A stretch of DNA of 59,089 bases from Acidobacteriota bacterium (GCA_003223295.1 QHYM01000115.1:1-59089), one strand, 5' to 3'; positions 26,086 to 35,516 are shown, counted from the first letter of the stretch. Notes: generated from the letters alone by a model not told the origin. Made by a program: numbers and translations.

Positions 26086-28188
26086 CTAGCTGGCGCGGAG
26101 CTGCGCGCCGTGGCGGTGCTCGAGAATAGAAATAACTTTTCCCACGAAATGATTAATCTGCGCGTCCATCAACGTAGCTTCGCGGCTTTGGAAGGTGACT
26201 CGAATGAGCAAAGAAACTTTTCCGGCGGGAACATTCTTCCCGCGGAAGAGATCGACTGTCTCGATAGAAGTAATTTCCGGGATGTTGAGCGAACGAATGG
26301 ATTCCACAATCTGAGCGAAAGTGATTCCATCGGCAAGCAGCAAGGAGAAATCGCGTTCCACCGCAGGGAAGCGCGGAAGCGGTTCGTAGCGCCGGGAGGT
26401 TTTCGCAGCTTTGATCGCGGCATAAAGAGCGTCGAGCTCGAGCTCAGCGAAAAACACATCCTGGCGCAGTTTCAAGCGGTCGGCAACACGGCGCGCGAGC
26501 TGGCCGGCAACGCCTAGTTCGGTTTTAGCGATAGACATTTTTCCACGCTTGGCGGCATGGAGCCAATCCGTGCCGCCGTCGTGCCAATCGAATCCGCGAG
26601 CGTCATGCCCGGAGCCGACCAGTTGACCGATGGCATCAAGGTCACCTTTCAAGTCCGCAAAAGAAAATTCACGTGCCGAATCGTAGAGTCCTTTTTCGCG
26701 GGCTTCGCCGGTTGCCCCGAGAGTGAGCACGCGCGTCTCGAGGGATTGGTTTCCCTCCAAGCGATAGTGGCGGCCGATTTCGAACAGGCGCGCGTTGCGC
26801 TGGCCGTGGTTGAGGTTCCACTCGAGAGCCGCGGCCATGGTAACGATTCCCGTGGACTTGAGCACCCCGGCTTCTTCGGAGAGCGGATTAGAAAGCCGCG
26901 CGGGCAAAACTCCTGCGGGACGGAAAAGCGCATCGCGCTCTTCGGCCACGTGCGGAATGGTGACAATTTCGCGATAGCCCAGGCCGATGAGGCGCTCGCG
27001 CAAACGCGTTTCCGCTTCGTGATGCGGCAGGCGCGACGCTCCCTGCCGGGCGGCCGGCAAGCGCGGAGGAAATTTTTCGAGGCCGTAAATTCGCGCGATT
27101 TCCTCGATCAAGTCGATTTCGCGCTCGACTTCGGCGCGCCAGGAAGGCTGCGTGCATTCCCACGTGGCGAGGAGCGAACCTTCCGCGCCGCGGTTGTGGT
27201 CGATGCGAACGGGGGCAAAGCCCAGCGCCGTGAGGCTAGCTTCGATTTGCTTGTCAGGAACGTCCGCACCCATGACGCGGAGAATTTCCGCCCGCGTAAC
27301 CCGGATTTTCTTGGGCACGCGCTTGCCGGGATACACGTCCACGACACCCGCGAGCAGTTCACCACCGGCAAGTTGGAGAATCAGTTCGGCGCAGCGGCGC
27401 GAGGCGAGTTCGGCCATTTCCGGGTCGGCGCCGCGCCCAAACCGAGTGGACGCTTCGGTGTGCAACTTCAGAAAGCGCGTGGCGCGGCGAATGGCTATGG
27501 GATCGAACCAGGCGCATTCAATCAAAACGTTCTTGGTGGAAAAAGAGATCTCCGTTTCCGCGCCGCCCATGATGCCGCCGATGCCGACGGTGCGCGAGCC
27601 GTCCCCATCGCAAATCATGCACATACCGGAATCCAGCTGGCGTTCGACACCGTCAAGCGTTCGGATTTTTTCACTCGGTTTCGCTTTGCGGACGACGATC
27701 TTGTGATCGCGGACCTTGTCGTAATCAAAAGTGTGGAGGGCGTGGCCGAGTTCGAGCATGACGTAATTTGAAATATCCACAACGTTGCTGATACTGGCGA
27801 CGCCGGATGCCTCGAGGCGATCTTTCAGCCACTTTGGCGAGGGCTGAATCTTGACGTTGCGAATCACGCGCGCGGTGAAGCGGCCACAAAGCTCGGGCGA
27901 CTGAATTTCAACTTTGATGGCATCGCCGGCCTTGGCGGCGCTCTCTGCGGGCTTTAGCGAAACGTGTTTCAACGCCAGCTTGTAGATGGCGGCGACTTCG
28001 CGCGCGATCCCGTAGTGGCCCAGGCAGTCGGGGCGGTTGGAACCGACCTCCGCATCAATCACCGCACCGTGCGGGCCGTTTTCGACGCTGCCGACGTTGG
28101 TGCCTGAAAGGGCGAGGCGCGAGGCAAGTTCCTGCGGCGGCGCGGTGAGGTCCACGAAGTCTTTCAGCCAGTTGTAGACGACTTTCAT
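26086..28188 (-). CDS. pheT: Phenylalanyl-tRNA synthetase beta subunit, short form
   Basis: 700 aa. N-terminal B1-like part, B3/B4 editing region (around VASISNVVDISNYVMLELGHALHTFD), B5 DNA-binding-like domain, catalytic-like core and C-terminal FDX-ACB anticodon-binding domain (ending EATLMDAQINHFVGKVISILE). The residues that in E. coli PheT (about 795 aa) form the inserted OB-fold tRNA-binding domain (about residues 40-155) are missing: SGTNVGSVEN runs almost directly into VIDAEVGSNRPDCLGHYGIARE. With PheS it forms the alpha2-beta2 enzyme that charges tRNA-Phe. 163 bp, including a dispersed repeat, separate it from pheS. Confidence 0.95.
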   Translation of the reverse strand: MKVVYNWLKDFVDLTAPPQELASRLALSGTNVGSVENGPHGAVIDAEVGSNRPDCLGHYGIAREVAAIYKLALKHVSLKPAESAAKAGDAIKVEIQSPELCGRFTARVIRNVKIQPSPKWLKDRLEASGVASISNVVDISNYVMLELGHALHTFDYDKVRDHKIVVRKAKPSEKIRTLDGVERQLDSGMCMICDGDGSRTVGIGGIMGGAETEISFSTKNVLIECAWFDPIAIRRATRFLKLHTEASTRFGRGADPEMAELASRRCAELILQLAGGELLAGVVDVYPGKRVPKKIRVTRAEILRVMGADVPDKQIEASLTALGFAPVRIDHNRGAEGSLLATWECTQPSWRAEVEREIDLIEEIARIYGLEKFPPRLPAARQGASRLPHHEAETRLRERLIGLGYREIVTIPHVAEERDALFRPAGVLPARLSNPLSEEAGVLKSTGIVTMAAALEWNLNHGQRNARLFEIGRHYRLEGNQSLETRVLTLGATGEAREKGLYDSAREFSFADLKGDLDAIGQLVGSGHDARGFDWHDGGTDWLHAAKRGKMSIAKTELGVAGQLARRVADRLKLRQDVFFAELELDALYAAIKAAKTSRRYEPLPRFPAVERDFSLLLADGITFAQIVESIRSLNIPEITSIETVDLFRGKNVPAGKVSLLIRVTFQSREATLMDAQINHFVGKVISILEHRHGAQLRAS

Positions 28189-28282
28189 AGGTGCGGTGAC
28201 TCGTGGAAGAGGCCGTCCGACAGCGATCTTTGTCGTCTCCCCAAAGCAAGGTCCTCAAATTGGCATGCCCGAAAAGAAAAGG

Positions 28283-28328
28283 ATTTAACGCAGAGGGCGC
28301 AGAGTAAAGAGCGCAGAGAGCACGGAGA
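28283..28328. repeat. Dispersed TTAACRCRGAG-type repeat, second copy
   Basis: Starts ATTTAACGCAGAGGGCGCAG and continues with further CAGAG runs, in the 163-bp gap between pheS and pheT. The other copy is at 23551-23592. Confidence 0.5.
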
Positions 28329-28351
28329 AACTTGAGTTGGCGTAAATGTGA

Positions 28352-29530
<1,179 letters not shown>

Positions 29531-29551
29531 GATCGCGAGATAGATTACACC

Positions 29552-29579
29552 GTAGGGGCCTGATCTATTGTGCCCCTAC
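29552..29579. repeat. GTAGGGGC/GCCCCTAC hairpin repeat
   Basis: GTAGGGGC (29552-29559) and GCCCCTAC (29572-29579) form a perfect 8-bp inverted repeat around 12 bases, between rplT and pheS. Same family as the CCCCTACA repeats at 10426, 30176, 37655 and 56963. Confidence 0.5.
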
Positions 29580-29632
29580 AGGAAAAAGTTGGCAGCGACG
29601 CTACAGATGAGCGGACGCCACAATTCGTTAAG

Positions 29633-30013
29633 CTAGGATTTCTTCGCCTTGGCTGGCGGCGCGGCGGCGGCCTTGGCTTTTTCCGAGAGCTGCGCAAAGC
29701 CGGCAGCGTCCTTGACGGCAATGTCCGCGAGGACTTTGCGGTCGAGCGCCACACCAGCGGCCTTGAGGCCATGAATCAACTGGCCATAGGTCAAGCCGTT
29801 GAGCCGGGCAGCAGCACCGATGCGCTGAATCCACAGGCGGCGATACTGGCGTTTCTTGTTGCGGCGGTCGCGGAAAGCATAGCGATCGGCGCGATTGGCT
29901 GCTTCCTGAGCGGATTGATAGAGCTTGCTCTTGGTGAGGAAAAAGCCCTTCGTCCTCTTGAGGTACTTCTTACGCCGAGCCCGGCGCTTGGTGCCGCGCT
30001 TTACGCGTGCCAT
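29633..30013 (-). CDS. rplT: Ribosomal protein L20
   Basis: 126 aa from ATG 30013, preceded by [67 protein letters not shown] and [17 protein letters not shown] are hallmark L20 segments. A short Ala/Lys tail extends the usual 117-120 aa. L20 is needed for early 50S assembly and in many bacteria binds its own mRNA to control this operon; a stem-loop lies just upstream here. Confidence 0.97.
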   Translation of the reverse strand: MARVKRGTKRRARRKKYLKRTKGFFLTKSKLYQSAQEAANRADRYAFRDRRNKKRQYRRLWIQRIGAAARLNGLTYGQLIHGLKAAGVALDRKVLADIAVKDAAGFAQLSEKAKAAAAPPAKAKKS

Positions 30014-30034
30014 GGATTTGCTCCTTTTATGTTG

Positions 30035-30098
30035 GGAAACAAAACGGGTTGCATGGACGCGCAGCGAAACGCACGCTTCACGCAACGGGTTTGTTTCC
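30035..30098 (-). promoter_or_regulatory. Stem-loop in the rplT leader (possible L20 autoregulatory site)
   Basis: GGAAACAAA (30098-30090 on the minus strand) pairs perfectly with TTTGTTTCC (30043-30035), and inside it GTTGC pairs with GCAAC (positions 30048-30052 and 30082-30086). The lower stem ends about 9 bases before the rplT ribosome site. L20 of other bacteria represses its operon by binding leader RNA that mimics its 23S site; whether this fold is such a mimic is an inference from position. Confidence 0.4.
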
Positions 30099-30175
30099 GG
30101 TTGGTACAAGTAGGCGTCGCGGTGCGACCGTATAGCGGGCCGGATCAACGAAGTCGTCCGCGGTTCGCGGGCGAT

Positions 30176-30223
30176 GCCGGGCTAAAGCCTGACCCCTACA
30201 AAGGCTCCGGCAAGGCCGGAGCC
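30176..30223. repeat. Dispersed repeat GCCGGGCTAAAGCCTGACCCCTACA plus hairpin, split notation in evidence
   Basis: Begins GCCGGGCTAAAGCC, continues TGACCCCTACA, then GGCTCCGGC-AAG-GCCGGAGCC (30203-30223), a perfect 9-bp stem. On the minus transcript the hairpin is followed by TTTGT, so it could cause partial termination between rpmI and rplT. A close relative without the hairpin is at 56963-56987. Confidence 0.5.
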
Positions 30224-30319
30224 GATCGGCCGGCAGGCACCCGTGAAGCGCTGCCTGGCACGAAAATCGAATAGCGAAATTCGAACTGCGAAACTCGAAA
30301 CTGCGTCGCCTAAGGCGCT

Positions 30320-30541
30320 CTAGCCGTAGGGCAGCATCTGCTTGATGCTGGCGACGTCGGACGGGCTGACCGTCGTAAGCTTCTTGAGCTTGCGCATGCG
30401 CCCGGAGGCCTTGAGGCCTGTAAAGTGGCGCTTGGCGGTATGTCCCCGCAAGATCTTGCCGCCCGCAGTGACTTTAAAGCGCTTGCGTGCGCCGCGATGG
30501 GTCTTCAACTTCATTTTCGGTTTCGAAGCGTTTCTTGGCAT
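30320..30541 (-). CDS. rpmI: Ribosomal protein L35
   Basis: 73 aa. KPKMKLKTHRGARKRFKVTAG, GKILRGHTAKRHF and LKKLTTVSPSDVASIKQMLPY match L35. ATG 30541 has AGAGGA upstream; the internal ATG at codon 10 would give the more usual length of about 64 aa, so nine extra residues are possible. Second gene of the infC operon. Confidence 0.93.
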   Translation of the reverse strand: MPRNASKPKMKLKTHRGARKRFKVTAGGKILRGHTAKRHFTGLKASGRMRKLKKLTTVSPSDVASIKQMLPYG

Positions 30542-30625
30542 TGCGAAAATCCTCTCTGGAGTCCAACACAGGCGGCCTACGAAGACCGGCCCTACAGAAT
30601 CTGTTTGCGCGGTGAAACGCGCGGG

Positions 30626-31216
30626 TTACTGCGACTGCTGCGCGCCGGAGGCCGTTTGTCCAGCCGAGGGCCGGGAGGCGCCGGTACCCTTCTTGGGCGC
30701 CAGAAGAGCCACGAGAACGTTGCCTTCCATGCGCGGCATGGTCTCGATCTGCCCCTGATCACCGATCTCGAGCAGCAAGCGGTCCATCTTGGCGCGTCCC
30801 ACTTCCTGGTGCGCCATTTCGCGGCCGCGATGAAAAATCATGGCGCGCACTTTGTGGCCCTCCCCGAGGAAGCGGAGGATCTGGTTTTTGCGAACCTGAT
30901 AATCGTGCTCTGCGGTGTTGGGCCGAAACTTGACTTCCTTCAGTTGCGAACCGCGGCTGCTCTTGCGCTGCTCGTGCGCCTTCTTGTTGAGCTGGTACTG
31001 ATATTTTCCGTAATCGGTGATTTTGCAGACCGGGGGGTCGGCGGTGGGAGAGATTTCCACCAGGTCCAGGCCCTTTTCGCGCGCCAGTTTCATGGCCTCG
31101 AACGGTTGCATGACACCGAGCTGGCCGCCATCCTCGTCAATCACCCGGATTTCGCGTGCGCGGATGCGCTCGTTGACGCGCGTGCGGTCACTCGGCCGGA
31201 AGTTGCGTTCAGCGAT
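30626..31216 (-). CDS. infC: Translation initiation factor IF-3, apparent AUC start
   Basis: 196 aa if begun at ATC 31216. The protein reads FRPSDRTRVNERIRAREIRVIDEDG, then GVMQPFEAMKLAREKGLDLVEISP, covering both IF-3 domains and a Gln/Ser-rich tail. Conserved N-terminal residues (RVNERIRA) lie upstream of the first ATG, GTG or TTG in frame (GTG 31144), and the frame is closed by TGA eight codons above that region, so no normal start codon can give a full-length protein. ATC 31216 lies 4 bases after GAGGGGG. E. coli infC uses the rare AUU start, which IF-3 itself discriminates against to control its level; AUC would work likewise. First gene of the infC-rpmI-rplT-pheS-pheT-zapA order. Confidence 0.92.
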   Translation of the reverse strand: MAERNFRPSDRTRVNERIRAREIRVIDEDGGQLGVMQPFEAMKLAREKGLDLVEISPTADPPVCKITDYGKYQYQLNKKAHEQRKSSRGSQLKEVKFRPNTAEHDYQVRKNQILRFLGEGHKVRAMIFHRGREMAHQEVGRAKMDRLLLEIGDQGQIETMPRMEGNVLVALLAPKKGTGASRPSAGQTASGAQQSQ

Positions 31217-31328
31217 AAATCCCCCTCAAAAGCGATAGGCACCTGCCTTCCCCGAAACAACCAGGAGCTGGCCCCGAATCCAAAAACACCGGTCCACGGG
31301 GCAAAACGCCACCCGGGACAGGTTTCAA

Positions 31329-31337
31329 AGTATAGCA
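31329..31337 (-). promoter_or_regulatory. Predicted extended -10 promoter of the infC operon
   Basis: TGCTATACT on the minus strand is an extended -10 (TGN then TATACT); no strong -35 is seen. Transcription would start near 31322, about 105 nt before the infC start. Confidence 0.45.
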
Positions 31338-31430
31338 TGCACAGCTGGCGGAGCAGCAAGAGACAAAAAGGGCGGAGTGGGTCCATTTCCAAACGGACCC
31401 ACTACCAAAAGGGCAGGTGGTGGCGATAGC

Positions 31431-32138
31431 TCAGGATGAGAAAGCCCATTGACCCTTTGGGCCGACAAAAAGCGCATGCAGTTGAGGTGTTTTTGCATAT
31501 TCGACTGTAGTATCCAATTCGAGGAGTGCGGCGAGTTTGGTTAACTCCTGCACTTCCGGCGTGAATGCACCAAAACGACCGAGACTGCAGCCGGAAGGCG
31601 CGTCCACGGAAGGGTGAATGGAGTCCTCACTCCATTCGATGAAAAACGGAAGCACGCCGCGGTGATCGTCTTTCAGCCTGAGCGCTTTCCAGCGCAGGAG
31701 TTTGCCGTCCGGGCGCCGGCGTGAACCGGGCTGAGGACCTGCGAACTCGATTCCCTCTTGGCGCAGTCGTGCGGCGAATTGATCCAAATCGTCGCGATGC
31801 GCGGCCCAGCCGATGAGCTGTGGCTCCGTTAGCTTGGTAATGGCGGAGTACTGCTGCACGCCGGGCTGCTCGGGGTCGGGCGCGATGATTTCAAGGTAGT
31901 GGCGCGTGCCGAGCGAAAGAAGTGCGTTTTGTGTGCCGCGGCCGGGATGGACGCCGCCGAAAACGGCGCGCACACCGGTGTGCTCCTCGACGAAGGCGAC
32001 GCCGCGATCGAGATCGCTGCAGCCGAGAAGAATGTGATCGAGCAAAGAAGGTGCGCCCTCCGCTGCCCAAGAGATGGACGGCGCGATGGCCGCTCCTGCG
32101 GTGACGGCAAGGAAAGTCCGGCGCGATAAGTTTTGCAT
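31431..32138 (-). CDS. Tat-exported glyoxalase-like (VOC fold) protein
   Basis: 235 aa. The N-terminus NLSRRTFLAVTAGAAIAPSISWA is a twin-arginine signal. The mature part starts LLDHILLGCSDLDRGVAFVEEHTG and continues with ALLSLGTRHYLEIIAPDP, matching the glyoxalase-like domain of the vicinal oxygen chelate superfamily, which binds a metal through His and Glu residues. Reaction unknown. One of five unrelated genes lying between infC and thrS. Confidence 0.75.
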   Translation of the reverse strand: MQNLSRRTFLAVTAGAAIAPSISWAAEGAPSLLDHILLGCSDLDRGVAFVEEHTGVRAVFGGVHPGRGTQNALLSLGTRHYLEIIAPDPEQPGVQQYSAITKLTEPQLIGWAAHRDDLDQFAARLRQEGIEFAGPQPGSRRRPDGKLLRWKALRLKDDHRGVLPFFIEWSEDSIHPSVDAPSGCSLGRFGAFTPEVQELTKLAALLELDTTVEYAKTPQLHALFVGPKGQWAFSS

Positions 32139-32219
32139 TTCGGCTTCGTCCTCGTACGGGAGATTACACTTTTGAACGGAGAAAGTGGAGTCGCAGCATA
32201 GCCCGGGAATTCGCGGGGG

Positions 32220-32879
32220 CTAGGGTTGCGCGAGCTTGCGAGCGAGGATGTAGGCTCGACGACTTTGGTATTCGACTTCCGGCGCGTAAGGATTGCGCTC
32301 GATCGAATCTTCGATGGCAAACCCGGCAGCGGCGAGATAGCGCTCGACCTCTTTCCTGCCGAAGAAGACGAGGTCCAACGAGACTTGATGCCCCCACAAG
32401 TTCTCCTCGCGCAGAACTTCGATGCCCACATGAAAAGCAAGGAAGACAAGACCGCCGCGCCGGAGAACGCGGAACATTTCACCGAATACCTGGGGAATAT
32501 CGGCTTTGGGAATGTGCACGATGGAGTAGAAGGCCACGATGGCGGCCCACGCGCCGTCTCCGATGTCGAGTGCCAACATGTTTCCCTGACGAAATTCGAT
32601 GGCCGGACTCAGTTTGCGGGCTTGCTCGAGCATGCCCGGAGAGAGATCGATGCCGAAGATGTCCACGCCGCGGTCGCGCAAGTAGCGCGCCACGTGGCCC
32701 GGACCACAGCCGAGTTCGCAGACGCGGCCAGCACCTTTGATACGAGCGGCGAAGTCGTCGAGAACCATGCGGTCCATCGGCTTGTGTTCGAGTTCGCCAG
32801 AGATTCTTGCGGTGTATTCCTCGGCGATGCGGTCGTAGCTGGATTGACAGTCAGAAAGTTTCTGAGGATCCATGGGCAC
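32220..32879 (-). CDS. Class I SAM-dependent methyltransferase
   Basis: 219 aa. The SAM-binding motif VCELGCGPGHVARYL (about residues 53-67) is followed by GIDLSPGMLEQARKL and FRVLRRGGLVFLAFHV, the usual Rossmann-like order. The N-terminus SYDRIAEEYTARI resembles small-molecule methyltransferases of the UbiE/Methyltransf_11 type. Substrate unknown. ATG 32873, two codons downstream, is an alternative start. Confidence 0.85.
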   Translation of the reverse strand: MPMDPQKLSDCQSSYDRIAEEYTARISGELEHKPMDRMVLDDFAARIKGAGRVCELGCGPGHVARYLRDRGVDIFGIDLSPGMLEQARKLSPAIEFRQGNMLALDIGDGAWAAIVAFYSIVHIPKADIPQVFGEMFRVLRRGGLVFLAFHVGIEVLREENLWGHQVSLDLVFFGRKEVERYLAAAGFAIEDSIERNPYAPEVEYQSRRAYILARKLAQP

Positions 32880-32924
32880 CCTTGAGAGTTTGTACGACCC
32901 TTCGGGATTATGTCAGATTTTGCG

Positions 32925-33584
32925 CTACAAGCTAACCGTGGAGGACTTCAGCCCGCGCTTGGAAAGATACGCGTACCAGAAGAGGCGGGCGGCGACGGCG
33001 CGCCAGGGACGCCAGGGTGCGCTGAGGGCCTCGAGTTTCTCCGGAGAGGGGCGCTTGCGGAGGCGCTTCACTTCCTGCACGGCGGTGGCGAGTGCGAGAT
33101 CGCCGATGGGCCAGATGTCGGGACGGCGGAGTGCGCTCAGAAGATAAATGTCGGCAGTCCAGCGGCCAATGCCCTTGAAAGCGATGAGCATCTTGCGAGC
33201 TGAGTCGTCGTGGAGATCGTGGAGGTAGCGCAGGTCGAAGTGGCGGCGGGCGAGAGATTCGGCGAGCAGGCGCGTGTAGAGAGTTTTTTGACGGCTGAAA
33301 CCGATGCGCAGCAATTCGGCGTCGGTGAGTTTCAGGAAACGCACGGGAGTAAGCGGGCGGACGGCGGCGTTCAGCCGATCGAAAGCGGCTTTCGCGGAAG
33401 CCAGAGAAACCTGCTGCTCGAGGATGATGTAAACGAGTGTGGGAAAGCCTGGCTCGCGGACCCAGAGCGGAGGTCGGCCATAAGTCTGCACGACTTCCGC
33501 CAAGTGCTCGTCGCGCTCTGCGAGGAAATCCACGCCTTGAGCGAACAGCTCTTCATTCAAGAGCATGTGAGTTCGGCACGGCAA
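32925..33584 (-). CDS. DNA-3-methyladenine glycosylase II family (HhH-GPD)
   Basis: 219 aa. YIILEQQVSLASAKAAFDRL, the helix-hairpin-helix LIAFKGIGRWTADIYLL and the catalytic aspartate in WPIGDLAL match the AlkA/HhH-GPD superfamily, which removes alkylated bases from DNA for base excision repair. The N-terminal beta domain of E. coli AlkA is missing, as in the shorter archaeal and Gram-positive type enzymes. ATG 33566 is a possible alternative start. Confidence 0.88.
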   Translation of the reverse strand: MPCRTHMLLNEELFAQGVDFLAERDEHLAEVVQTYGRPPLWVREPGFPTLVYIILEQQVSLASAKAAFDRLNAAVRPLTPVRFLKLTDAELLRIGFSRQKTLYTRLLAESLARRHFDLRYLHDLHDDSARKMLIAFKGIGRWTADIYLLSALRRPDIWPIGDLALATAVQEVKRLRKRPSPEKLEALSAPWRPWRAVAARLFWYAYLSKRGLKSSTVSL

Positions 33585-33724
33585 TTACAATAGATGCATG
33601 CAGAGAATTCACATTGCTGCCAGATGCCCACATGGGCCAAAGGAATGCCGCAGCTCATGGGATTTCCTCTGCTTGGCTCACTTCGAATTTTTCCATCCTT
33701 CGGCCAGCAAAACACCAAGCTTTA

Positions 33725-34792
33725 CTACTGCTGTCCAAAACCTTGAGTCGGTATCAAATAAAGCACGCTTCCCAGCGCGGCCAAAACGAAAACATAGTAC
33801 ACGGCAATCTTTGGGCTGGGCATCGGTGGCAAATCCCTGGTAAACAATCGATAGGTCACACCTCCGGCAACGAGAAAGAAAAGGCCGTTGCCAGTAATGG
33901 CCCACAAGGCGAGGCACGAGGCCAAAAGCACAAATCTCTCTGTCTTGGAAAGTGCGTTGGCCGCCTGTCCGCCATCCAGAACCCAGATGGGGATCAGGTT
34001 CAGGATATTCAGCCAAGCGGTCGCGCTCGCCAGCGCTGCCCAAACACCACTTCCGGTCTTGTACCACATGACAGCGCAGACTGCGGCGCCAAGAAATCCG
34101 GCCAAGGGCCCCGCGAGGCTCACGGCGGCGCGAGTTGTCCGCGTGACCCCGAGTGCCTGCCACCGAACGTAAGCCCCGAGCCCTGGAAGGAATACCGGCA
34201 TATCCGCCGGAAGGCCGCGGCGCCGGATGTCGATGTAGTGCCCCATCTCGTGTACAAAAATCAAAAGCACGAATCCGACACCGAACGCCGCGCCATAAAG
34301 ACTCCAGTACAGGGCCATGAAGGCGCCCAGACTTAGAAGGAATTTCAGCTTGAACAACGCAGTCAACAGTACTTTGCTTTTTGCGAGAAGAATCGCGACT
34401 GGGGCAAGCGGGCCGAGCTTCTTTGCCCACTCATTTTTTGGATGCGCTGGCGCGTGCTTTGCGGCAAGCTCCAGCTTGTAAACTTTGCCCCGAATCCATT
34501 CGGCTTGCGTCGAAGTTGGAGGAAGCAGCGGCAGGGCCTTGAGCCACTCCTCCCGCGCTTGCGTCAAATTGTCTTGTTCTTCGAGCGAGTTCGCGCGAGT
34601 TGAAATGCGGGCCAATTCTTCACTGTAGAGAAGAGCCTGACACTTCTCACAGGCAAGGGCTCCTAGCGGCACATCCTGACCGCAATTGTGGCAGTTGCGG
34701 ATTGGTTCAATAGGAGGAGGCGCCGACACGGGAATGAATTCACTAAGTGGAGGCAGGAGTCGCGGGCGCTCGAGATTGGAATGGCCCGACAA
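33725..34792 (-). CDS. M50-family site-2 protease-like membrane metalloprotease with zinc ribbon
   Basis: Up to 355 aa. An N-terminal zinc ribbon (CHNCGQDVPLGALACEKC, about residues 34-51) and a short helical stretch precede several membrane helices. The metal motif is FVHEMGHY, and the second conserved motif NLIPIWVLDGGQ supplies the third ligand. M50 proteases cut membrane-embedded substrates such as anti-sigma factors. The start is uncertain: TTG 34792 overlaps the gene upstream by 50 bp, while GTG 34729 avoids overlap; neither has a clear ribosome site. The upstream neighbour also starts with a zinc-ribbon-like motif. Confidence 0.82.
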   Translation of the reverse strand: MSGHSNLERPRLLPPLSEFIPVSAPPPIEPIRNCHNCGQDVPLGALACEKCQALLYSEELARISTRANSLEEQDNLTQAREEWLKALPLLPPTSTQAEWIRGKVYKLELAAKHAPAHPKNEWAKKLGPLAPVAILLAKSKVLLTALFKLKFLLSLGAFMALYWSLYGAAFGVGFVLLIFVHEMGHYIDIRRRGLPADMPVFLPGLGAYVRWQALGVTRTTRAAVSLAGPLAGFLGAAVCAVMWYKTGSGVWAALASATAWLNILNLIPIWVLDGGQAANALSKTERFVLLASCLALWAITGNGLFFLVAGGVTYRLFTRDLPPMPSPKIAVYYVFVLAALGSVLYLIPTQGFGQQ

Positions 34793-35516
34793 TGTCTATC
34801 TTGGGCGCGCCAGTTTGTTGCCACGCAAATCTTATCCCAACGAATAAGATTACCAGTCCAATCGCGCCGCCGACCGAATTCTGCAGCTCGAGAAATGGGG
34901 AAGCGAGTCCGAGCAATGCAAGGGCTCCCAGGGCCGCAAGAAAGTTCATTTTCGGTTTGCTATCGGAAGCGGCCGGATTGTCGGGCTTCGCCGGAGCGGA
35001 ACCAGAACTGCTCGCGTCTATGCTATTGGATGGCGCGCTTGACGGAGCAGTTTGAACCTGGGGAGGTTTGGCGGCTTTTTCCTTTGAAACCTGCGAAATG
35101 TAGATGGGAACAGCAGCCATAGAAACCGCGGCATACGTCAATCCAGCCGCCACGATCTGATAGCGGCGTCCGCCGACGCCATTGGACCCCTTCCGCATGG
35201 CTTTCCCAATTAGCCACCCCACCGCCAGAGAAACATATCCAATCTCAATGCCAGTGATGATTCCAAACGCAGCATAGAGAATCAGACCGAGAATTGCCGC
35301 GCCGACGCCGAATAAAAGCGCTCTAACAAAGGCCGCATGGCTGTCTTTTGGAATCTGGCTTTGCAGCTGATTGGTGCAGCGCTCGCAAGCCATAACACCA
35401 TTAATACGATAGTACGTGCCAGTGATCGGCTGCTTACAGGATTTGCATGAGTCGCCACTCGCAGCGTACTCCGCGGTTGCAAATTGCGGGGTAGGGGTGT
35501 TGGGCGGCGTGGACAT
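34743..35516 (-). CDS. Membrane protein with N-terminal zinc-ribbon-like motif, unknown
   Basis: 257 aa from ATG 35516. CKSCKQPITGTYYRINGVMA then CERC (about residues 24-47) would bind zinc. Then four hydrophobic helices: two around LLFGVGAAILGLILYAAFGIITG, one or two near AAGLTYAAVSMAAVPIYI, and a C-terminal pair after a Ser/Pro-rich linker. It precedes the M50 protease gene and overlaps or abuts it, so the two may function together. Its open frame continues upstream inside thrS, which is only chance. Confidence 0.65.
   Translation of the reverse strand: MSTPPNTPTPQFATAEYAASGDSCKSCKQPITGTYYRINGVMACERCTNQLQSQIPKDSHAAFVRALLFGVGAAILGLILYAAFGIITGIEIGYVSLAVGWLIGKAMRKGSNGVGGRRYQIVAAGLTYAAVSMAAVPIYISQVSKEKAAKPPQVQTAPSSAPSNSIDASSSGSAPAKPDNPAASDSKPKMNFLAALGALALLGLASPFLELQNSVGGAIGLVILFVGIRFAWQQTGAPKIDIVGPFQSRAPATPAST

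Larger units (their letters stand above)
30014..30319. other. 306-bp gap between rpmI and rplT
   Basis: Unusually long for these two genes, which are often less than 60 bp apart. It holds the rplT leader stem-loop (30035-30098) and a dispersed repeat with hairpin (30176-30223). Confidence 0.6.

Noticed and set aside
26557-27771. 404-codon plus-strand open frame
   Set aside because: Antisense to pheT, no recognisable domain.
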